Position numbers and translations under genes: made by a program
Shown here: in pieces, positions 52,680 through 62,566 of the stretch
How the letters are laid out: the number at the start of each line of letters is the position of its first letter
Numbering within the stretch: position 1 is the first letter of the stretch
From: Methylobacterium sp.
GTDB lineage: Bacteria; Pseudomonadota; Alphaproteobacteria; Rhizobiales; Beijerinckiaceae
DNA length: 64,000 nucleotides
Reading direction: 5' to 3'
Assembly (NCBI RefSeq): GCF_019745455.1
Contig: NZ_JAIETD010000018.1
Span: 1-64,000 of the forward strand
The notes under the pieces: model-generated
Told to the model about the DNA's origin: nothing
Database searches by the model: none
Seen by the model: the letters and a program-made list of their open reading frames with translations, nothing else

Positions 52680-54080
52680 TCAGATGCCGCCGAAGACCCA
52701 GCGCAGCCTCGACAGGAAGCCACCGCCCGAGCGGGCCGCACGGCTTTCTTCCGGCTCGTCCTTGACGCTCGACGCGGCTGCATCGGGTTGGATCAAACCG
52801 AGGGCTGCGGTGTCCGTGGTCTCGCGATCGATCAAGATGAAGCCGCCGGTATCACGGTTGGTGCCATAGGCATCCACCGCGACCGCCCGGTCCAGGCTGA
52901 GCGAGACGTCGGCAATGTCGTTGGCGGTGAGCCGTGCGGCCGACTCCGCCTTGCCGGTTTCGGGGTCGATTCGGGTGCGGATCTCGGTGACTACCGCGTT
53001 CACCATCACGGTTCCGATCTTGGCGAGCAAGGTCGCACCCGGCAGCAACTCGCTCTCTGCCGCCCAGAACAGGCGGGCGTCGAGCTTGTCGGTGACGCGC
53101 ATCGGTGCGTCGGCCGCCACGATCACCGAGCCGCGCGATGCGTCGATCTCGTCGGCGAGGACGAGCGTGACCGACTGGCCCTCGACCGCGACGGGCAAGT
53201 CGCCGTCCGCGGTGAAGATGCGGGCGACGGTCGAGGTCCGGCCCGACGGCTCGACGATGACCGCATCACCGGGCGCGATGCGGCCGCTGGCGATGAGCCC
53301 CGCGAAGCCGCGGAATTCCGAGTTCGGCCGGTTGACCCATTGGACGGCCATGCGGAACGGCGCCGCCTGCTCCTCGACGCGGACGGGAACCTCTTCGAGG
53401 TACTGGAGAAGCGGCGTGCCCTTGTACCAGGGCACCGCCGCGCCGGGCAGGACGACGTTGTCGCCGTTCTTGGCCGAGAGCGGGATTGCGCGGATCTCGG
53501 TAAATCCGAGCGGCGCGGCGAAGGCTTCGAAGGCCTTCGTGATCTCCTCGAACTTGCCTTCCGACCAGCCGACGAGATCCATCTTGTTCACCGCGAGCGC
53601 GATGCGCCTGATGCCGAGCAGCGAGACGAGGAGCGCGTGGCGGCGGGTCTGGCGTGTGAGCCCCGCGCGGGCATCGACGAGGATCACGGCGACGTCCGCC
53701 GTCGAGGCGCCGGTCGCCATGTTGCGGGTGTATTGCTCGTGGCCGGGCGTGTCGGCGACGATGAAGGAGCGCTGGTCGGTGGAGAAGAAGCGGTAGGCGA
53801 CATCGATGGTGATGCCCTGCTCGCGCTCGGCCTGAAGCCCGTCGACGAGGAGGGCGAGGTCGATCTCGGCGCCCTGGGTGCCGTGCTTGCGCGAATCGCG
53901 CTGGAGCGCCGTCACCTGGTCGTCGAAGATCTGCTTGGTGTCATGCAAGAGCCGGCCGATCAGCGTCGACTTGCCGTCGTCGACGGAGCCGCAGGTGATG
54001 AAGCGCAGGACTTCCTTGTTCTGGTGCGCCGAGAGGAAGGCGTCGTAGCCGAAAGCCTGGGGTGCCTGATGGATCGTCAT
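52680..54080 (-). CDS. cysN: Sulfate adenylyltransferase subunit 1 CysN
   Basis: GTPase subunit of ATP sulfurylase; GTP hydrolysis drives formation of adenylyl sulfate. The 466-residue protein has P-loop GSVDDGKS at 31-38, DTPGHEQY (G3) and NKMDLV (G4). Length is that of CysN alone; no C-terminal APS kinase (CysC) domain is fused. One base separates it from the cysD stop, giving a cysH-cysD-cysN operon. Confidence 0.97.
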   Translation of the reverse strand: MTIHQAPQAFGYDAFLSAHQNKEVLRFITCGSVDDGKSTLIGRLLHDTKQIFDDQVTALQRDSRKHGTQGAEIDLALLVDGLQAEREQGITIDVAYRFFSTDQRSFIVADTPGHEQYTRNMATGASTADVAVILVDARAGLTRQTRRHALLVSLLGIRRIALAVNKMDLVGWSEGKFEEITKAFEAFAAPLGFTEIRAIPLSAKNGDNVVLPGAAVPWYKGTPLLQYLEEVPVRVEEQAAPFRMAVQWVNRPNSEFRGFAGLIASGRIAPGDAVIVEPSGRTSTVARIFTADGDLPVAVEGQSVTLVLADEIDASRGSVIVAADAPMRVTDKLDARLFWAAESELLPGATLLAKIGTVMVNAVVTEIRTRIDPETGKAESAARLTANDIADVSLSLDRAVAVDAYGTNRDTGGFILIDRETTDTAALGLIQPDAAASSVKDEPEESRAARSGGGFLSRLRWVFGGI

Positions 54081-54081
54081 C

Positions 54082-55017
54082 TCAGAAATAGCCCTCCTGC
54101 TTCTTGCGCTCCATCGCGCCCGCGCCGTCCTTGTCGATCACGCGGCCCTGGCGCTCGGAGGTGCGGGCGGCCAGCGTCTCGCCGATGATCTCCGGCAGGG
54201 TCGCGGCATCGCTCTCGACTGCGCCGGTGAGCGGGTAGTCGCCGAGGGTCCTGAAGCGGACGCGCAGGTTCCTCGGAGTCTCGCCGGGCTCGAGCGGAAG
54301 CCTGTCGTCGTCGACCATGATGAGCTGCCCCTCGCGCTCGACCACGGGGCGCTCGGCCGCGAAGTAGAGCGGCACGATCGGGATCTGCTCCTGCTCGATG
54401 TAGAGCCAGACGTCGAGCTCGGTCCAATTCGAGAGCGGGAACACCCGCAGGGACTCGCCGCGCTTCTTTTTGAGATTGTAGAGGTGCCAGGGCTCGGCGC
54501 GCTGGCGCTTGGGGTCCCAGCGGTGCTGCGCCGTGCGCAGGGAGACGATCCGCTCCTTGGCGCGCGAGGCTTCCTCGTCGCGCCGGGCGCCGCCGAAGGC
54601 CGCGTCGAACTTGTGCGTGTCCAGCGCCTGACGCAGCGCCTGCGTCTTCATAACGTCTGTATGGACTTCCGAGCCGTGGCTGATCGGGCCGATGCCGCGG
54701 GCAAGGCCGTCCTGGTTGGTGTGGACCAGGAGTTCGAGGCCGAGCTCCTTCGCGCGGGCATCGCGGAAGGCGATCATCTCGCGGAACTTCCAGGTCGTGT
54801 CGATGTGCATCAGGGGGAACGGCAGGCGTCCCGGCGCGAAGGCCTTCAGCGCCAAGTGCAGCAGCACCGAGGAATCCTTGCCGATCGAATAGAGCATCAC
54901 CGGGTTCTCGGTCTCGGCGACCGTCTCCCGCATGATGTGGATGCTCTCGGCTTCGAGCCGCTGCAGGTGGGTGAGGCGGTCGGCGCGCGTCGCGGCGCCG
55001 AGGGTGGCGGCGCTCAT
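54082..55017 (-). CDS. cysD: Sulfate adenylyltransferase subunit 2 CysD
   Basis: Catalytic subunit of ATP sulfurylase, forming APS from sulfate and ATP. The 311-residue protein has the PP-loop SIGKDS at 44-49, then [11 protein letters not shown] and the C-terminal [27 protein letters not shown] end typical of the family. The start at 55017 ([21 protein letters not shown]) overlaps the cysH stop by four bases (55014-55017). Confidence 0.97.
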   Translation of the reverse strand: MSAATLGAATRADRLTHLQRLEAESIHIMRETVAETENPVMLYSIGKDSSVLLHLALKAFAPGRLPFPLMHIDTTWKFREMIAFRDARAKELGLELLVHTNQDGLARGIGPISHGSEVHTDVMKTQALRQALDTHKFDAAFGGARRDEEASRAKERIVSLRTAQHRWDPKRQRAEPWHLYNLKKKRGESLRVFPLSNWTELDVWLYIEQEQIPIVPLYFAAERPVVEREGQLIMVDDDRLPLEPGETPRNLRVRFRTLGDYPLTGAVESDAATLPEIIGETLAARTSERQGRVIDKDGAGAMERKKQEGYF

Positions 55018-55832
55018 CGGGCCATCTCCAGGCTGGTGTTGCGAAGGGTGGTCTCGAAGGCGGCGGCTTCCTGCCCAGGCTCGACGTCCGCCCCGGGCTC
55101 GTCGCCGTGCGCCTCGGGCTTGTAAACGTGCAGGCCGCATTCCTTCTTGGATTCCTGCTCCCACCACCAGCGGCCGGCGCGCTCGGGCTCGCCGACCTTC
55201 ACGGCACGGGTGCAGGGCGCGCAGCCGATCGACGGAAAACCGCGATCGTGCAGGACGTTGTAGGGAATGAAGTTGTCGATCACGAACCGCTCGACATCGG
55301 CACGGGTCCAGTCGGCGAGCGGGTTGATCTTGATCAGGCCGCGCGCCTCGTCGGGCTCGGCGAGTGGCGTGTCGGCGCGGTTGGCCGACTGCCCGGCGCG
55401 AAGGCCGGTGAGCCATCCCGAGGCCCCGGCGAGCGCCCGGCCGAGGGGTTCGACCTTGCGGAAGCCGCAGCAGGCCTGCCGCGCCGCCACCGAATGGCGG
55501 AAGCCGTTGATGCCCTCGCGCGCGACGAATTCCTCCTCGGCGACGCGTTCCGGCGCATAGGCGCGGATGCGGATGCCGTAGGCCGCCTCGGTCTCGGCCC
55601 ACACGTCGTAGGTCTCCGGGTAGAGCCGGCCCGTATCGAGGGTGACGATCTCGGTCCGCCCCTTGGCCATGGCCACGGCATGGGTCAGCGCCTGATCCTC
55701 GATGCCGAGGCTGGTCGTGAAGATGAGGCGGCCGGGCACGCTCGCTTCGATGAGGCGGATGCGGGCGGCGAGTTGGAGGTCCGCCAACGCGAGGGCGAGC
55801 TCACGCGCCGACCGATCGAGAGGAGAAGTCAT
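55014..55832 (-). CDS. cysH: Adenylyl-sulfate reductase (CysH, iron-sulfur type)
   Basis: Reduces activated sulfate to sulfite. The 272-residue protein has the four cysteines of the APS-reductase class, CC at 121-122 and CxxC at 204-207, which bind a 4Fe-4S cluster; these are missing in PAPS-type CysH. The catalytic ECGLH motif has its cysteine at C232. No APS kinase gene is adjacent. All this supports direct use of APS. It is first in the cysHDN operon; a TTGACA-like element and a palindrome lie upstream. Confidence 0.95.
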   Translation of the reverse strand: MTSPLDRSARELALALADLQLAARIRLIEASVPGRLIFTTSLGIEDQALTHAVAMAKGRTEIVTLDTGRLYPETYDVWAETEAAYGIRIRAYAPERVAEEEFVAREGINGFRHSVAARQACCGFRKVEPLGRALAGASGWLTGLRAGQSANRADTPLAEPDEARGLIKINPLADWTRADVERFVIDNFIPYNVLHDRGFPSIGCAPCTRAVKVGEPERAGRWWWEQESKKECGLHVYKPEAHGDEPGADVEPGQEAAAFETTLRNTSLEMAR

Positions 55833-55885
55833 CGGATGACAGACTTTGGAAGGCTGGAAGTTGCCGGTTGTCGTGGACCTGAGAT

Positions 55886-55909
55886 GTTCGCTATAACGAA
55901 CGCTGTCAA
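55886..55909 (-). promoter_or_regulatory. Candidate promoter/operator of the cysHDN operon
   Basis: On the minus strand TTGACA (55909-55904) is followed by the palindrome GTTCGTTATAGCGAAC (55901-55886) within the promoter spacer. The half-sites GTTCG and CGAAC are perfect inverted repeats around TTATAG. A dimeric regulator bound there would block RNA polymerase. It lies between the divergent cysH and Lrp/AsnC genes, so it could also act on the latter. Confidence 0.5.
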
Positions 55910-56078
55910 GGCATGGCGGTCATGGCGCAGGGGCAATCCGGTGCCGTGCTCAACCGCTTCCGCAAACGGTGGCGGCGGGCAACGGTTGCCTCCGCCGGGA
56001 AGATCCTTCTCATGATCGTATCCGCGCGGTGCGCTCGCACACCCTGCCGCGCGGGCGATCACGGACGACGAGGTCAGC

Positions 56079-56585
56079 GTGGATTCGATAGACCTGAAGA
56101 TCCTCGGGCTGCTGCAGAACGATGCCACCCTCTCGATCGCGACGATCGGCGAGCGGGTCGGCCTGTCGCAGACGCCCTGCTGGAAGCGGATCCAGCGCCT
56201 GGAGGCCGACGGAGTCATCGACCGCCGCGTGGCCGTGCTCGATCCGGTCAAGCTCGGGCTCGGGCTCACCGTCTTCGTTTCGATCGAGACCGCCGACCAC
56301 TCTCGCGAGTGGCTGGAGCGCTTCGCCGAGACCGTATCGGCGATGCCGGAAGTCCTTGAATTCTACCGTATGGCCGGCGATGTGGACTACATGCTGCGCG
56401 TCGTCGTGGCCGATATGAGGGCCTACGATATGTTCTATAAGCATCTCATCGCGACGCTGCCGCTCAAGAACGTGACCTCGCGCTTCGCCATGGAGAAGGT
56501 GAAGTCCACGACGGCCCTGCCGCTGCCCGCGCTTCCGGCGCACGGACGGCTCCCGCACTTCGCAGCGGCGGCGCAGGAAGAATAA
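56079..56585 (+). CDS. Lrp/AsnC-family transcriptional regulator
   Basis: A 168-residue regulator with an N-terminal helix-turn-helix (LDLKILGLLQNDATLSIATIGERVGLSQTPCWKRIQRLE, about 3-45) and a C-terminal RAM-type effector domain (VSAMPEVLEFYRMAGDVDYMLRVVV). The start is a GTG at 56079. It lies between cysHDN (divergent) and cysJ, and the intergenic region carries a palindrome near the cysH promoter, so control of sulfur assimilation is likely, though the effector is unknown. Confidence 0.92.
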   Translation: MDSIDLKILGLLQNDATLSIATIGERVGLSQTPCWKRIQRLEADGVIDRRVAVLDPVKLGLGLTVFVSIETADHSREWLERFAETVSAMPEVLEFYRMAGDVDYMLRVVVADMRAYDMFYKHLIATLPLKNVTSRFAMEKVKSTTALPLPALPAHGRLPHFAAAAQEE

Positions 56586-56634
56586 TATTCTGTTTGGCGC
56601 CGGTGGCGCAGGCAGCCCCTTCTACCACGGCGTC

Positions 56635-56652
56635 GTTCTGTAAAACGGAAAT
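56635..56652 (+). promoter_or_regulatory. Possible second copy of the cys operator upstream of cysJ
   Basis: The sequence GTTCTGTAAAACGGAA agrees with the cysH palindrome GTTCGCTATAACGAAC at 11 of 16 positions and keeps the half-site spacing. It is 42 bp upstream of the cysJ start. A suggestion only. Confidence 0.3.
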
Positions 56653-56692
56653 TCCGCAGATCGCTCGACGCTCAGGACGACATGGCGACTCG

Positions 56693-58465
56693 ATGGCACG
56701 ACAGGCGATCATTCCTCGCAACTCTCCCTTCGACGACAACGAGCGCGCGAGCCTCGATGCCGTCCTCGGGACCGCCTCGCCGATGCAGCGTGCCTGGCTC
56801 GCCGGGTTCCTCGCCGGCCTCGATGCGGCAGCCGGTGGCCAGCCGGCGGCTCTGCCTGCCGCGCCGCCGAAGGCCGCCGAGCCGCTGACCATCATCTATG
56901 CGAGCGAGTCCGGGAACTGCGAGGCTTTGGCCGGCTCCCTCGCCAAGCTCGCCAAGAAGAGCGGCTTCAAGCCGAACGTCATCGATTTCGCCGACCTCGA
57001 GGTTGCCAGCCTCGCCACCATGAAGCGCGTCGTCGCCATCGCGGCGACCTGGGGCGAGGGCGAGCCCCCGGCCCGCGCCACCCGCGCCTATAACGAGCTG
57101 ATGGGCGACGGCGCCCCGCGCCTCGACGGCGTCGAATTCGGCGTCCTGGCGCTCGGCGACACCTCCTACGCCGAGTTCTGCGCCACCGGTAAGGCCATCG
57201 ACGCCCGCTTCGAGGCGCTGGGCGCGAAGCGTGCGGTGGAGCGCGCCGACCTCGACCTCGACTTCGACAAGCAGGCTGCCGACTGGATCAAGAACGCCCT
57301 CAAGGCACTGGCGCCACCGGCCGCCGACAACGTCGTGGCCGTCGACTTCGCCGGCCGCGCGGCGGTCGACGACGATGCGGATGTCGAGCCGAGCCGCGAG
57401 CCGGTCCTCGCCGAGGTCGTCGACCACGTGAACTTGAACTCCTCGCGCTCCGACAAGGAGACGATCCATCTCGCCCTCGAATTCGAGGACGGGGCTCCGG
57501 CCTACGAACCCGGCGACTCGCTGGAGATCTTCCCGGAGAACGACCCGGCTCTCGTCGAGGACATCCTGCGGGCCGCCGATCTTGCCGGCGACGACGCCCT
57601 GCGCCGCTCGCTCCTGACCGAGCGCGATATCACCACGCTCTCCACCAATACCATCGAGCGCTTCGTCAAGGCGACCGGGCACGAGGGCGCCAAGGCGCTC
57701 ATCGAGGGCGGCGAGGCGCGGGCCTGGATCGAGGGGCGCCAGATCCTCGATCTGATCGAGGCGTTTCCGACGAAACTGACCCGTGAGCAGATCGAGGCCA
57801 TCACCCGGCCGCTGCCGCCGCGGGCCTATTCCATCGCCTCATCGCGCAAGGAAGTCGGCGACGAGGTCCACCTCACGATCGTTGCGGTGCGCTACGAGAC
57901 CCATGGCCGTGCGCGCTCCGGCGTCGCCTCGGTCCACGTGGCGGATCGCCTGAAGAAGGGCGCCAAGCTCCGCGTGAAGCTGAAGCCGAACCGGCATTTC
58001 CGGCTGCCGCACGACCCGGCCTCCGACATCATCATGGTCGGCCCCGGCACCGGCGTCGCGCCGTTCCGCGCCTTCGTGCAGGAGCGCCGGGCGGTGGAGG
58101 CGAGCGGCCGGTCCTGGCTGTTCTTCGGCGACCGTCACTTCCTCCACGACTTCCTCTACCAGCTCGAATGGCAGGAGGCGCTGGAGGACGGGTCGCTGAC
58201 GCGGATCGACGTCGCCTTCTCCCGCGACCAGCCCGAGAAGGTCTACGTGCAGGACCGTATCCGCCAGCACGGCAAGGAGCTGGTGGAATGGCTCGACGGC
58301 GGCGCCAGCTTCTACGTCTGCGGCGACGCGACCCGGATGGCCAAGGACGTGAGGAACGCCGTGGTGCGGGCCTACGCGGAGGTGAAATCCCTCAGCGATG
58401 CCGACGCCGAGGCCGCGGTCGCGGCCCTGGAGCGGGCGCACCGCTACCAGCAGGATGTTTATTGA
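56693..58465 (+). CDS. cysJ: Sulfite reductase flavoprotein subunit CysJ
   Basis: NADPH-binding flavoprotein that passes electrons to the siroheme subunit. The 590-residue protein has an N-terminal flavodoxin domain (TIIYASESGNCEALA, about 66-80), the FAD motif RAYSIASS near 376, and the NADPH motif GPGTGVAPFRAF near 447. The start at 56693 (MARQAIIPRNSPF) is followed by about 60 residues before the flavodoxin domain. It lies 108 bp after the Lrp/AsnC gene. The start is chosen over upstream codons of low quality. Confidence 0.94.
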   Translation: MARQAIIPRNSPFDDNERASLDAVLGTASPMQRAWLAGFLAGLDAAAGGQPAALPAAPPKAAEPLTIIYASESGNCEALAGSLAKLAKKSGFKPNVIDFADLEVASLATMKRVVAIAATWGEGEPPARATRAYNELMGDGAPRLDGVEFGVLALGDTSYAEFCATGKAIDARFEALGAKRAVERADLDLDFDKQAADWIKNALKALAPPAADNVVAVDFAGRAAVDDDADVEPSREPVLAEVVDHVNLNSSRSDKETIHLALEFEDGAPAYEPGDSLEIFPENDPALVEDILRAADLAGDDALRRSLLTERDITTLSTNTIERFVKATGHEGAKALIEGGEARAWIEGRQILDLIEAFPTKLTREQIEAITRPLPPRAYSIASSRKEVGDEVHLTIVAVRYETHGRARSGVASVHVADRLKKGAKLRVKLKPNRHFRLPHDPASDIIMVGPGTGVAPFRAFVQERRAVEASGRSWLFFGDRHFLHDFLYQLEWQEALEDGSLTRIDVAFSRDQPEKVYVQDRIRQHGKELVEWLDGGASFYVCGDATRMAKDVRNAVVRAYAEVKSLSDADAEAAVAALERAHRYQQDVY

Positions 58466-58485
58466 AGAACCTTGCCGACCTAACC

Positions 58486-58603
58486 ACCGTCATTCCGGGG
58501 CTGCGAAGCAGAACCCGGAATCCATAGCCGCCGACAGTTCAGGCTGAAGAACGACCTGCGGTTATGGATTCCGGGTTCGCCTGCGGCGCCCCGGAATGAC
58601 GGT
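58486..58603. repeat. Palindromic intergenic repeat (REP-like), cysJ-cysI
   Basis: A 118-bp near-palindrome with outer arms ACCGTCATTCCGGGG (58486-58500) and CCCCGGAATGACGGT (58589-58603), and inner AACCCGGAATCCATA / TATGGATTCCGGGTT arms. It differs in sequence from the 7534 and 9602 elements. Confidence 0.9.
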
Positions 58604-58704
58604 GCGGGTTGGCGACGAAGGGCAGTGACAGACGAGAGTGCCGAGCGCCTGCTGCGAGCTTTGCAATAGACGCACCCAAATCTCAAACCGACCGGAATAC
58701 CGCC

Positions 58705-60498
58705 ATGGACGACCAGACCCAGCCCCGCACCTACGAGACCCCGCCGGCCACGCGCCCGATCGACGAGGCCGAGGCCGCGCGCGAGGCTGGTCTCTCGGCC
58801 AACGAGCACATCAAGATCGCCAGCGGCTTCCTGCGCGGCACCCTCGCCGACGGACTCCTGAAACACGCCACCGGGGCGATCTCGGAGGATGACGGCCAGC
58901 TCGTGAAGTTCCACGGGATGTACCTGCAGGACGACCGCGACCTGCGCCCCGAGCGGACCAAGAAGAAGCTCGACAAGGCCTACAGCTTCATGATCCGCCT
59001 GCGCATCGCCGGCGGCGTCGTGACCCCGAAGCAGTGGCTGATCCTCGACGACATCGCCACCACCTACGCCAACGGGACGCTCAGGGCGACGACGCGCCAG
59101 ACCTTCCAGTATCACGGCGTCATCAAGTCGAACCTGAAGCGGACGATGGCGGCGATCGACGCCTCCCTCCTCGACACCATCGCGGCCTGCGGCGACGTCA
59201 ACCGCAACGTCATGGCCGCGACGAACCCGGCCCAGAGCGGCGCCCACAAGGCGGCCTACGACCTCGGCAAGGCGATCTCCGATACGCTTCTTCCCAAGAC
59301 CAACGCATGGCGCGAGATCTGGCTCGACGGCGAGAAGGTGGTCGGCGGCGAGGACGAGCACGAACCGGTCTACGGCAAGACCTACCTGCCGCGGAAATTC
59401 AAGATCGTGGTCGCGGTGCCGCCCTCGAACGAGGTCGACATCTTCGCGCACGATCTGGGTTTCATCGCCATCCTCGACAAGAAGGGGAAGGTCACCGGCT
59501 GGAACGTGACCGTCGGCGGCGGCATGGGCATGACCCATGGCGAGACCGACACCTTCCCGCGCACCGCCGACGTGATGCTCTTCTGCAAGCCGGAGGAAGC
59601 CGTGAAAGTCGCCGAGGCGGTGATGACCGTCCAGCGCGACTGGGGCAACCGCAAGGTCCGTAAGAACGCGCGCCTGAAATACACGATCGAGCGCTACGGC
59701 CTGAAGGCTTTCCGCGCCGAGGTCGAGAAGCGCCTCGGCAAGGCCTATCCTGACGCGAAGCCGTTCGCGTTCACCAACAATGGCGACCGCTACGGCTGGA
59801 CCGAGGGCGATGACGGCCGTCACCACCTCACCCTCTATGTCGCCTCCGGACGGATCAAGGATTACGAGGGCGACGGTCCGAAGATCCTGTCGGGTCTACG
59901 TCGCATCGCGCAGGTCCATGAGGGCGATTTCCGGCTGACCGGCAACCAGAACGTCATCATCGCGAACGTGTCGGTCGAGAAGCGCGCCGAGATCGAGGCC
60001 CTGGTCGACGAGTACGGCATGCTCAAGGGCGCCAGCGCCCTGCGCCGCAATTCGATGGCCTGTGTCGCCCTGCCGACCTGCGGCCTGGCGCTCGCCGAGA
60101 GCGAGCGCTACCTGCCGGACCTCCTCACCGAGTTGGAGGAGAGCCTCGCGTCGCACGGGTTGTCCGAGGATGAGATCACCATCCGGATGACAGGCTGCCC
60201 GAACGGCTGCGCCCGTCCCTTCATTGCCGAGATCGGCCTCGTCGGACGGGGTCCCGAGCGCTACCATCTCTATCTCGGTGCGGCCTTCGATGGCTCGCGG
60301 CTCGGGAAGCTCTACGCAGAGGATGTTACCGCCTCCGAGATCAAAGCGGTGCTGGATCCGGTCTTCGCCGCCTACGCCAAGGATCGCTCGGCCGGAGAAC
60401 GCTTCGGCGATTTCCTGATCCGTGCAGGCTTTGTCGCGCAAACGGTTAACGGGCCGGACTTCCATCTCACCACTGGTGCCCTCAGAGCGGTGGCGTAA
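58705..60498 (+). CDS. cysI: Sulfite reductase hemoprotein subunit CysI
   Basis: Siroheme/4Fe-4S subunit reducing sulfite to sulfide. The 597-residue protein has the cluster cysteines in two pairs, CVALPTC (about 453 and 459) and CPNGC (about 498 and 502). The substrate-binding RATTRQTFQYHGVIK segment is near 128, and the siroheme-binding MTGCPNGCARP is included above. The start at 58705 (MDDQTQPRTYETPPA) is chosen because sequence further upstream lies in the palindromic repeat. It is 239 bp after cysJ. A ferredoxin-dependent form would look similar. Confidence 0.95.
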   Translation: MDDQTQPRTYETPPATRPIDEAEAAREAGLSANEHIKIASGFLRGTLADGLLKHATGAISEDDGQLVKFHGMYLQDDRDLRPERTKKKLDKAYSFMIRLRIAGGVVTPKQWLILDDIATTYANGTLRATTRQTFQYHGVIKSNLKRTMAAIDASLLDTIAACGDVNRNVMAATNPAQSGAHKAAYDLGKAISDTLLPKTNAWREIWLDGEKVVGGEDEHEPVYGKTYLPRKFKIVVAVPPSNEVDIFAHDLGFIAILDKKGKVTGWNVTVGGGMGMTHGETDTFPRTADVMLFCKPEEAVKVAEAVMTVQRDWGNRKVRKNARLKYTIERYGLKAFRAEVEKRLGKAYPDAKPFAFTNNGDRYGWTEGDDGRHHLTLYVASGRIKDYEGDGPKILSGLRRIAQVHEGDFRLTGNQNVIIANVSVEKRAEIEALVDEYGMLKGASALRRNSMACVALPTCGLALAESERYLPDLLTELEESLASHGLSEDEITIRMTGCPNGCARPFIAEIGLVGRGPERYHLYLGAAFDGSRLGKLYAEDVTASEIKAVLDPVFAAYAKDRSAGERFGDFLIRAGFVAQTVNGPDFHLTTGALRAVA

Positions 60499-60738
60499 GG
60501 ACGTCCGGCTGGTCGGAATTCTGTCTTCGTCGTGCGAGCGCCGCTGCGTTCGTCAGGAGCGGCATCGTCGATGGCGAAATTTCGACTCTCGAAACCGCAG
60601 AAATGTCCCGCAATGCAGCAGTGCGTTGTGCGACGCGGAACAAAACTTTAAGCTTAAGCTTCCGGAAACATCGTTGCTTTATGGGTGAACCGATCGCCGA
60701 CCTGGCCGTTAATGCGTCAGTCGGACTGAGAGGCGGCC

Positions 60739-60936
60739 ATGGCCAAGCACGAGATTCTCAACTTCTTCGAACACCGCCGCGACGGCGCTTGGATCTGCGT
60801 GAAGCCATTCACGCTCACCACTAAAGTCAGCAGCGTCGATATCCGCCAGGGTATGCGCTTCGACTACGGGAAGCGGGTCGGCGGCGTTGATCTCGCTGAA
60901 TATCTCGAGCAGCTCGGCTCTCAATTCGGTTCCTGA
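60739..60936 (+). CDS. Small conserved-type hypothetical protein (65 aa)
   Basis: A 65-residue protein (MAKHEILNFFEHRRDGAWICVKPFTLTTK...) with a ribosome site GAGAGG before the ATG. It looks compact and globular, with one cysteine and no signal or membrane segment. No family recognised. It lies 240 bp after cysI on the same strand; that gap is AT-richer and may hold its promoter. Confidence 0.62.
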   Translation: MAKHEILNFFEHRRDGAWICVKPFTLTTKVSSVDIRQGMRFDYGKRVGGVDLAEYLEQLGSQFGS

Positions 60937-61142
60937 GACCGGATCTTGAATCCGCCAGACAAGGCTCAAGATTGGATCGGGGGGACGGGCGCGGACATGC
61001 TCCTGTCGTGCATGGTTGCGGATTCTTGCTCCTGACCGCCGATCATGATCGATGTGCGCGATGATCCGAGTTCAGTTTTAGCAACTCCATCTGCTCAAAG
61101 ACACTTTTTGACGGACGTATGTGGGGGTCCTAGGGTCTCCGC

Positions 61143-61772
61143 ATGATGACAGATTCAGCCGAGGTAGCCCGATCCATTCTGGACGATCAGGCGCCGACGA
61201 CGCGATGCAGAATTCTTGCGACCGCTGAACGATTTTTCCGCGAGATCGGCTATCAGAAAACGACCGTATCCGACATTGCCAAGTCTTTGGGTATGAGCCC
61301 TGCCAACGTCTATCGCTTCTTCGAGTCGAAGAAGGCGATCAACGAGGCGGTTGTTGCCAGCGTGATCAAGGACATCGAAGGGCTCATCGCCGCCATCGCG
61401 GATGTACCGAGCCTCAGTGCCGCTGACCGCGTCGCCGGAATCGTTCGCGCTCTTCATCACGATTGCGTCGAACGATGCCGCGCCAATCCCCGCATCCACG
61501 AGATGGTCGAGGCGGCGATGACGGAAAGCTGGGGCGTGTGCGAGCACCACGTCGCTCGCATCAGCGCCGTTCTGACCCGTGTGGTGCGTGAAGGCGTGCT
61601 CGGAGGCGAGTTCGATACCAAGGATCCAGAGGTGGCGGCGCTCTGCGTCCAGGCCTCGATCATCCGGTACTGCAATCCGATGCTCGTCAGTCTTTATCCA
61701 AATGTCCCCGGCCCGCCGCTCGACGACATGATTTCCTTTATCATCAGCGGCCTACGCGGTGCTTCGCGATAG
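61143..61772 (+). CDS. TetR-family transcriptional regulator
   Basis: A 209-residue repressor-type protein. The N-terminal helix-turn-helix is RCRILATAERFFREIGYQKTTVSDIAKSLGMSPANVYRFFESK (about 21-63), followed by an all-helical ligand domain. Two ATGs in tandem at 61143 make the start slightly uncertain. It is convergent with pyrF. No obvious target gene is adjacent on the same or opposite strand. Confidence 0.93.
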   Translation: MMTDSAEVARSILDDQAPTTRCRILATAERFFREIGYQKTTVSDIAKSLGMSPANVYRFFESKKAINEAVVASVIKDIEGLIAAIADVPSLSAADRVAGIVRALHHDCVERCRANPRIHEMVEAAMTESWGVCEHHVARISAVLTRVVREGVLGGEFDTKDPEVAALCVQASIIRYCNPMLVSLYPNVPGPPLDDMISFIISGLRGASR

Positions 61773-61800
61773 ACAGCCTGGCGCTTTTCCCGTCGCCCAG

Positions 61801-62487
61801 TCAAACTAGGTCGGCCAGTATCGCTTGGACGACGGCGCGTGGATCCTCAGCCCCTGTGATGGGACGACCGACGACGATGTGATCGATCCCTGCCGCCTTC
61901 GCCTGTGCTGGAGTCATCACTCGCTTCTGATCGCCCGCTGCGCTACCGGAAGGACGAATCCCGGGCGTCACGATCGCCCGACCGGTTCCAATTTCACGTC
62001 TTACGGCCTCCGCTTCGAAGGCCGCGCAAACGATCCCATCGATGCCGGTCTCCGCCGCCTGGCGTGCCCGCAAGGCCACGAGATCAGGAACATCGAGCGC
62101 ATAGCCCGCCTCGGCGAGATCGCTCTTGTCGTAGGAGGTCAGCACCGTCACGGCCAGGAGGCGAGACCCTGACGACCCGCGCCCCCGCACGGCCGCCCGC
62201 ATCGTCTGCGGATAGGCGTGGACGGTAAGGAATGCGGCTCCGAGATCGGAGAGTGCGCGCACCCCATCCTCAACGGTGTTGCCGATATCGTGCAATTTCA
62301 GGTCGACGAAGACCTTGAGGCCGGCCGACGCCAGGCGCGGAACCAGGGAAAGGCCGCCCGCATAGGCCAGCCTGTAGCCGATCTTGTAGAAACTCGCCGC
62401 ATTGCCGATCCGCTCGACAAGAGCCAAGGCCTCATCGGGCGTTCCGACATCGAGGGCGACGATCAGGCGATCCCGTGTGTCGCTCAT
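61801..62487 (-). CDS. pyrF: Orotidine 5'-phosphate decarboxylase PyrF
   Basis: Last step of UMP synthesis. The 228-residue TIM-barrel protein has the catalytic [11 protein letters not shown] (D62, K64, D67) and the phosphate-binding C-terminal VTPGIRP and VVGRPIT segments. The start at 62487 ([14 protein letters not shown]) is the family start; the frame runs upstream a further 21 codons without conserved residues. It is convergent with the TetR gene and follows the uracil-DNA glycosylase-family gene on the same strand. Confidence 0.97.
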   Translation of the reverse strand: MSDTRDRLIVALDVGTPDEALALVERIGNAASFYKIGYRLAYAGGLSLVPRLASAGLKVFVDLKLHDIGNTVEDGVRALSDLGAAFLTVHAYPQTMRAAVRGRGSSGSRLLAVTVLTSYDKSDLAEAGYALDVPDLVALRARQAAETGIDGIVCAAFEAEAVRREIGTGRAIVTPGIRPSGSAAGDQKRVMTPAQAKAAGIDHIVVGRPITGAEDPRAVVQAILADLV

Positions 62488-62566
62488 CTCGCGGGTGGTC
62501 GGCTTGAGCCCTGGCATCGACGTCTCCGGTGTCCTCGCAGGTGGGATCATGCACAGGGTCGCAGTG

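Noticed and set aside
58480..59826. A 448-codon open frame on the minus strand
   Set aside because: Antisense to cysI and partly inside the palindromic repeat.
60637..60664. A GGAAC box upstream of the 65-residue gene considered as an EcfG promoter
   Set aside because: At spacing 17 the -10 reads CTT instead of GTT, and the distance to the start is less suitable than for the four accepted sites.
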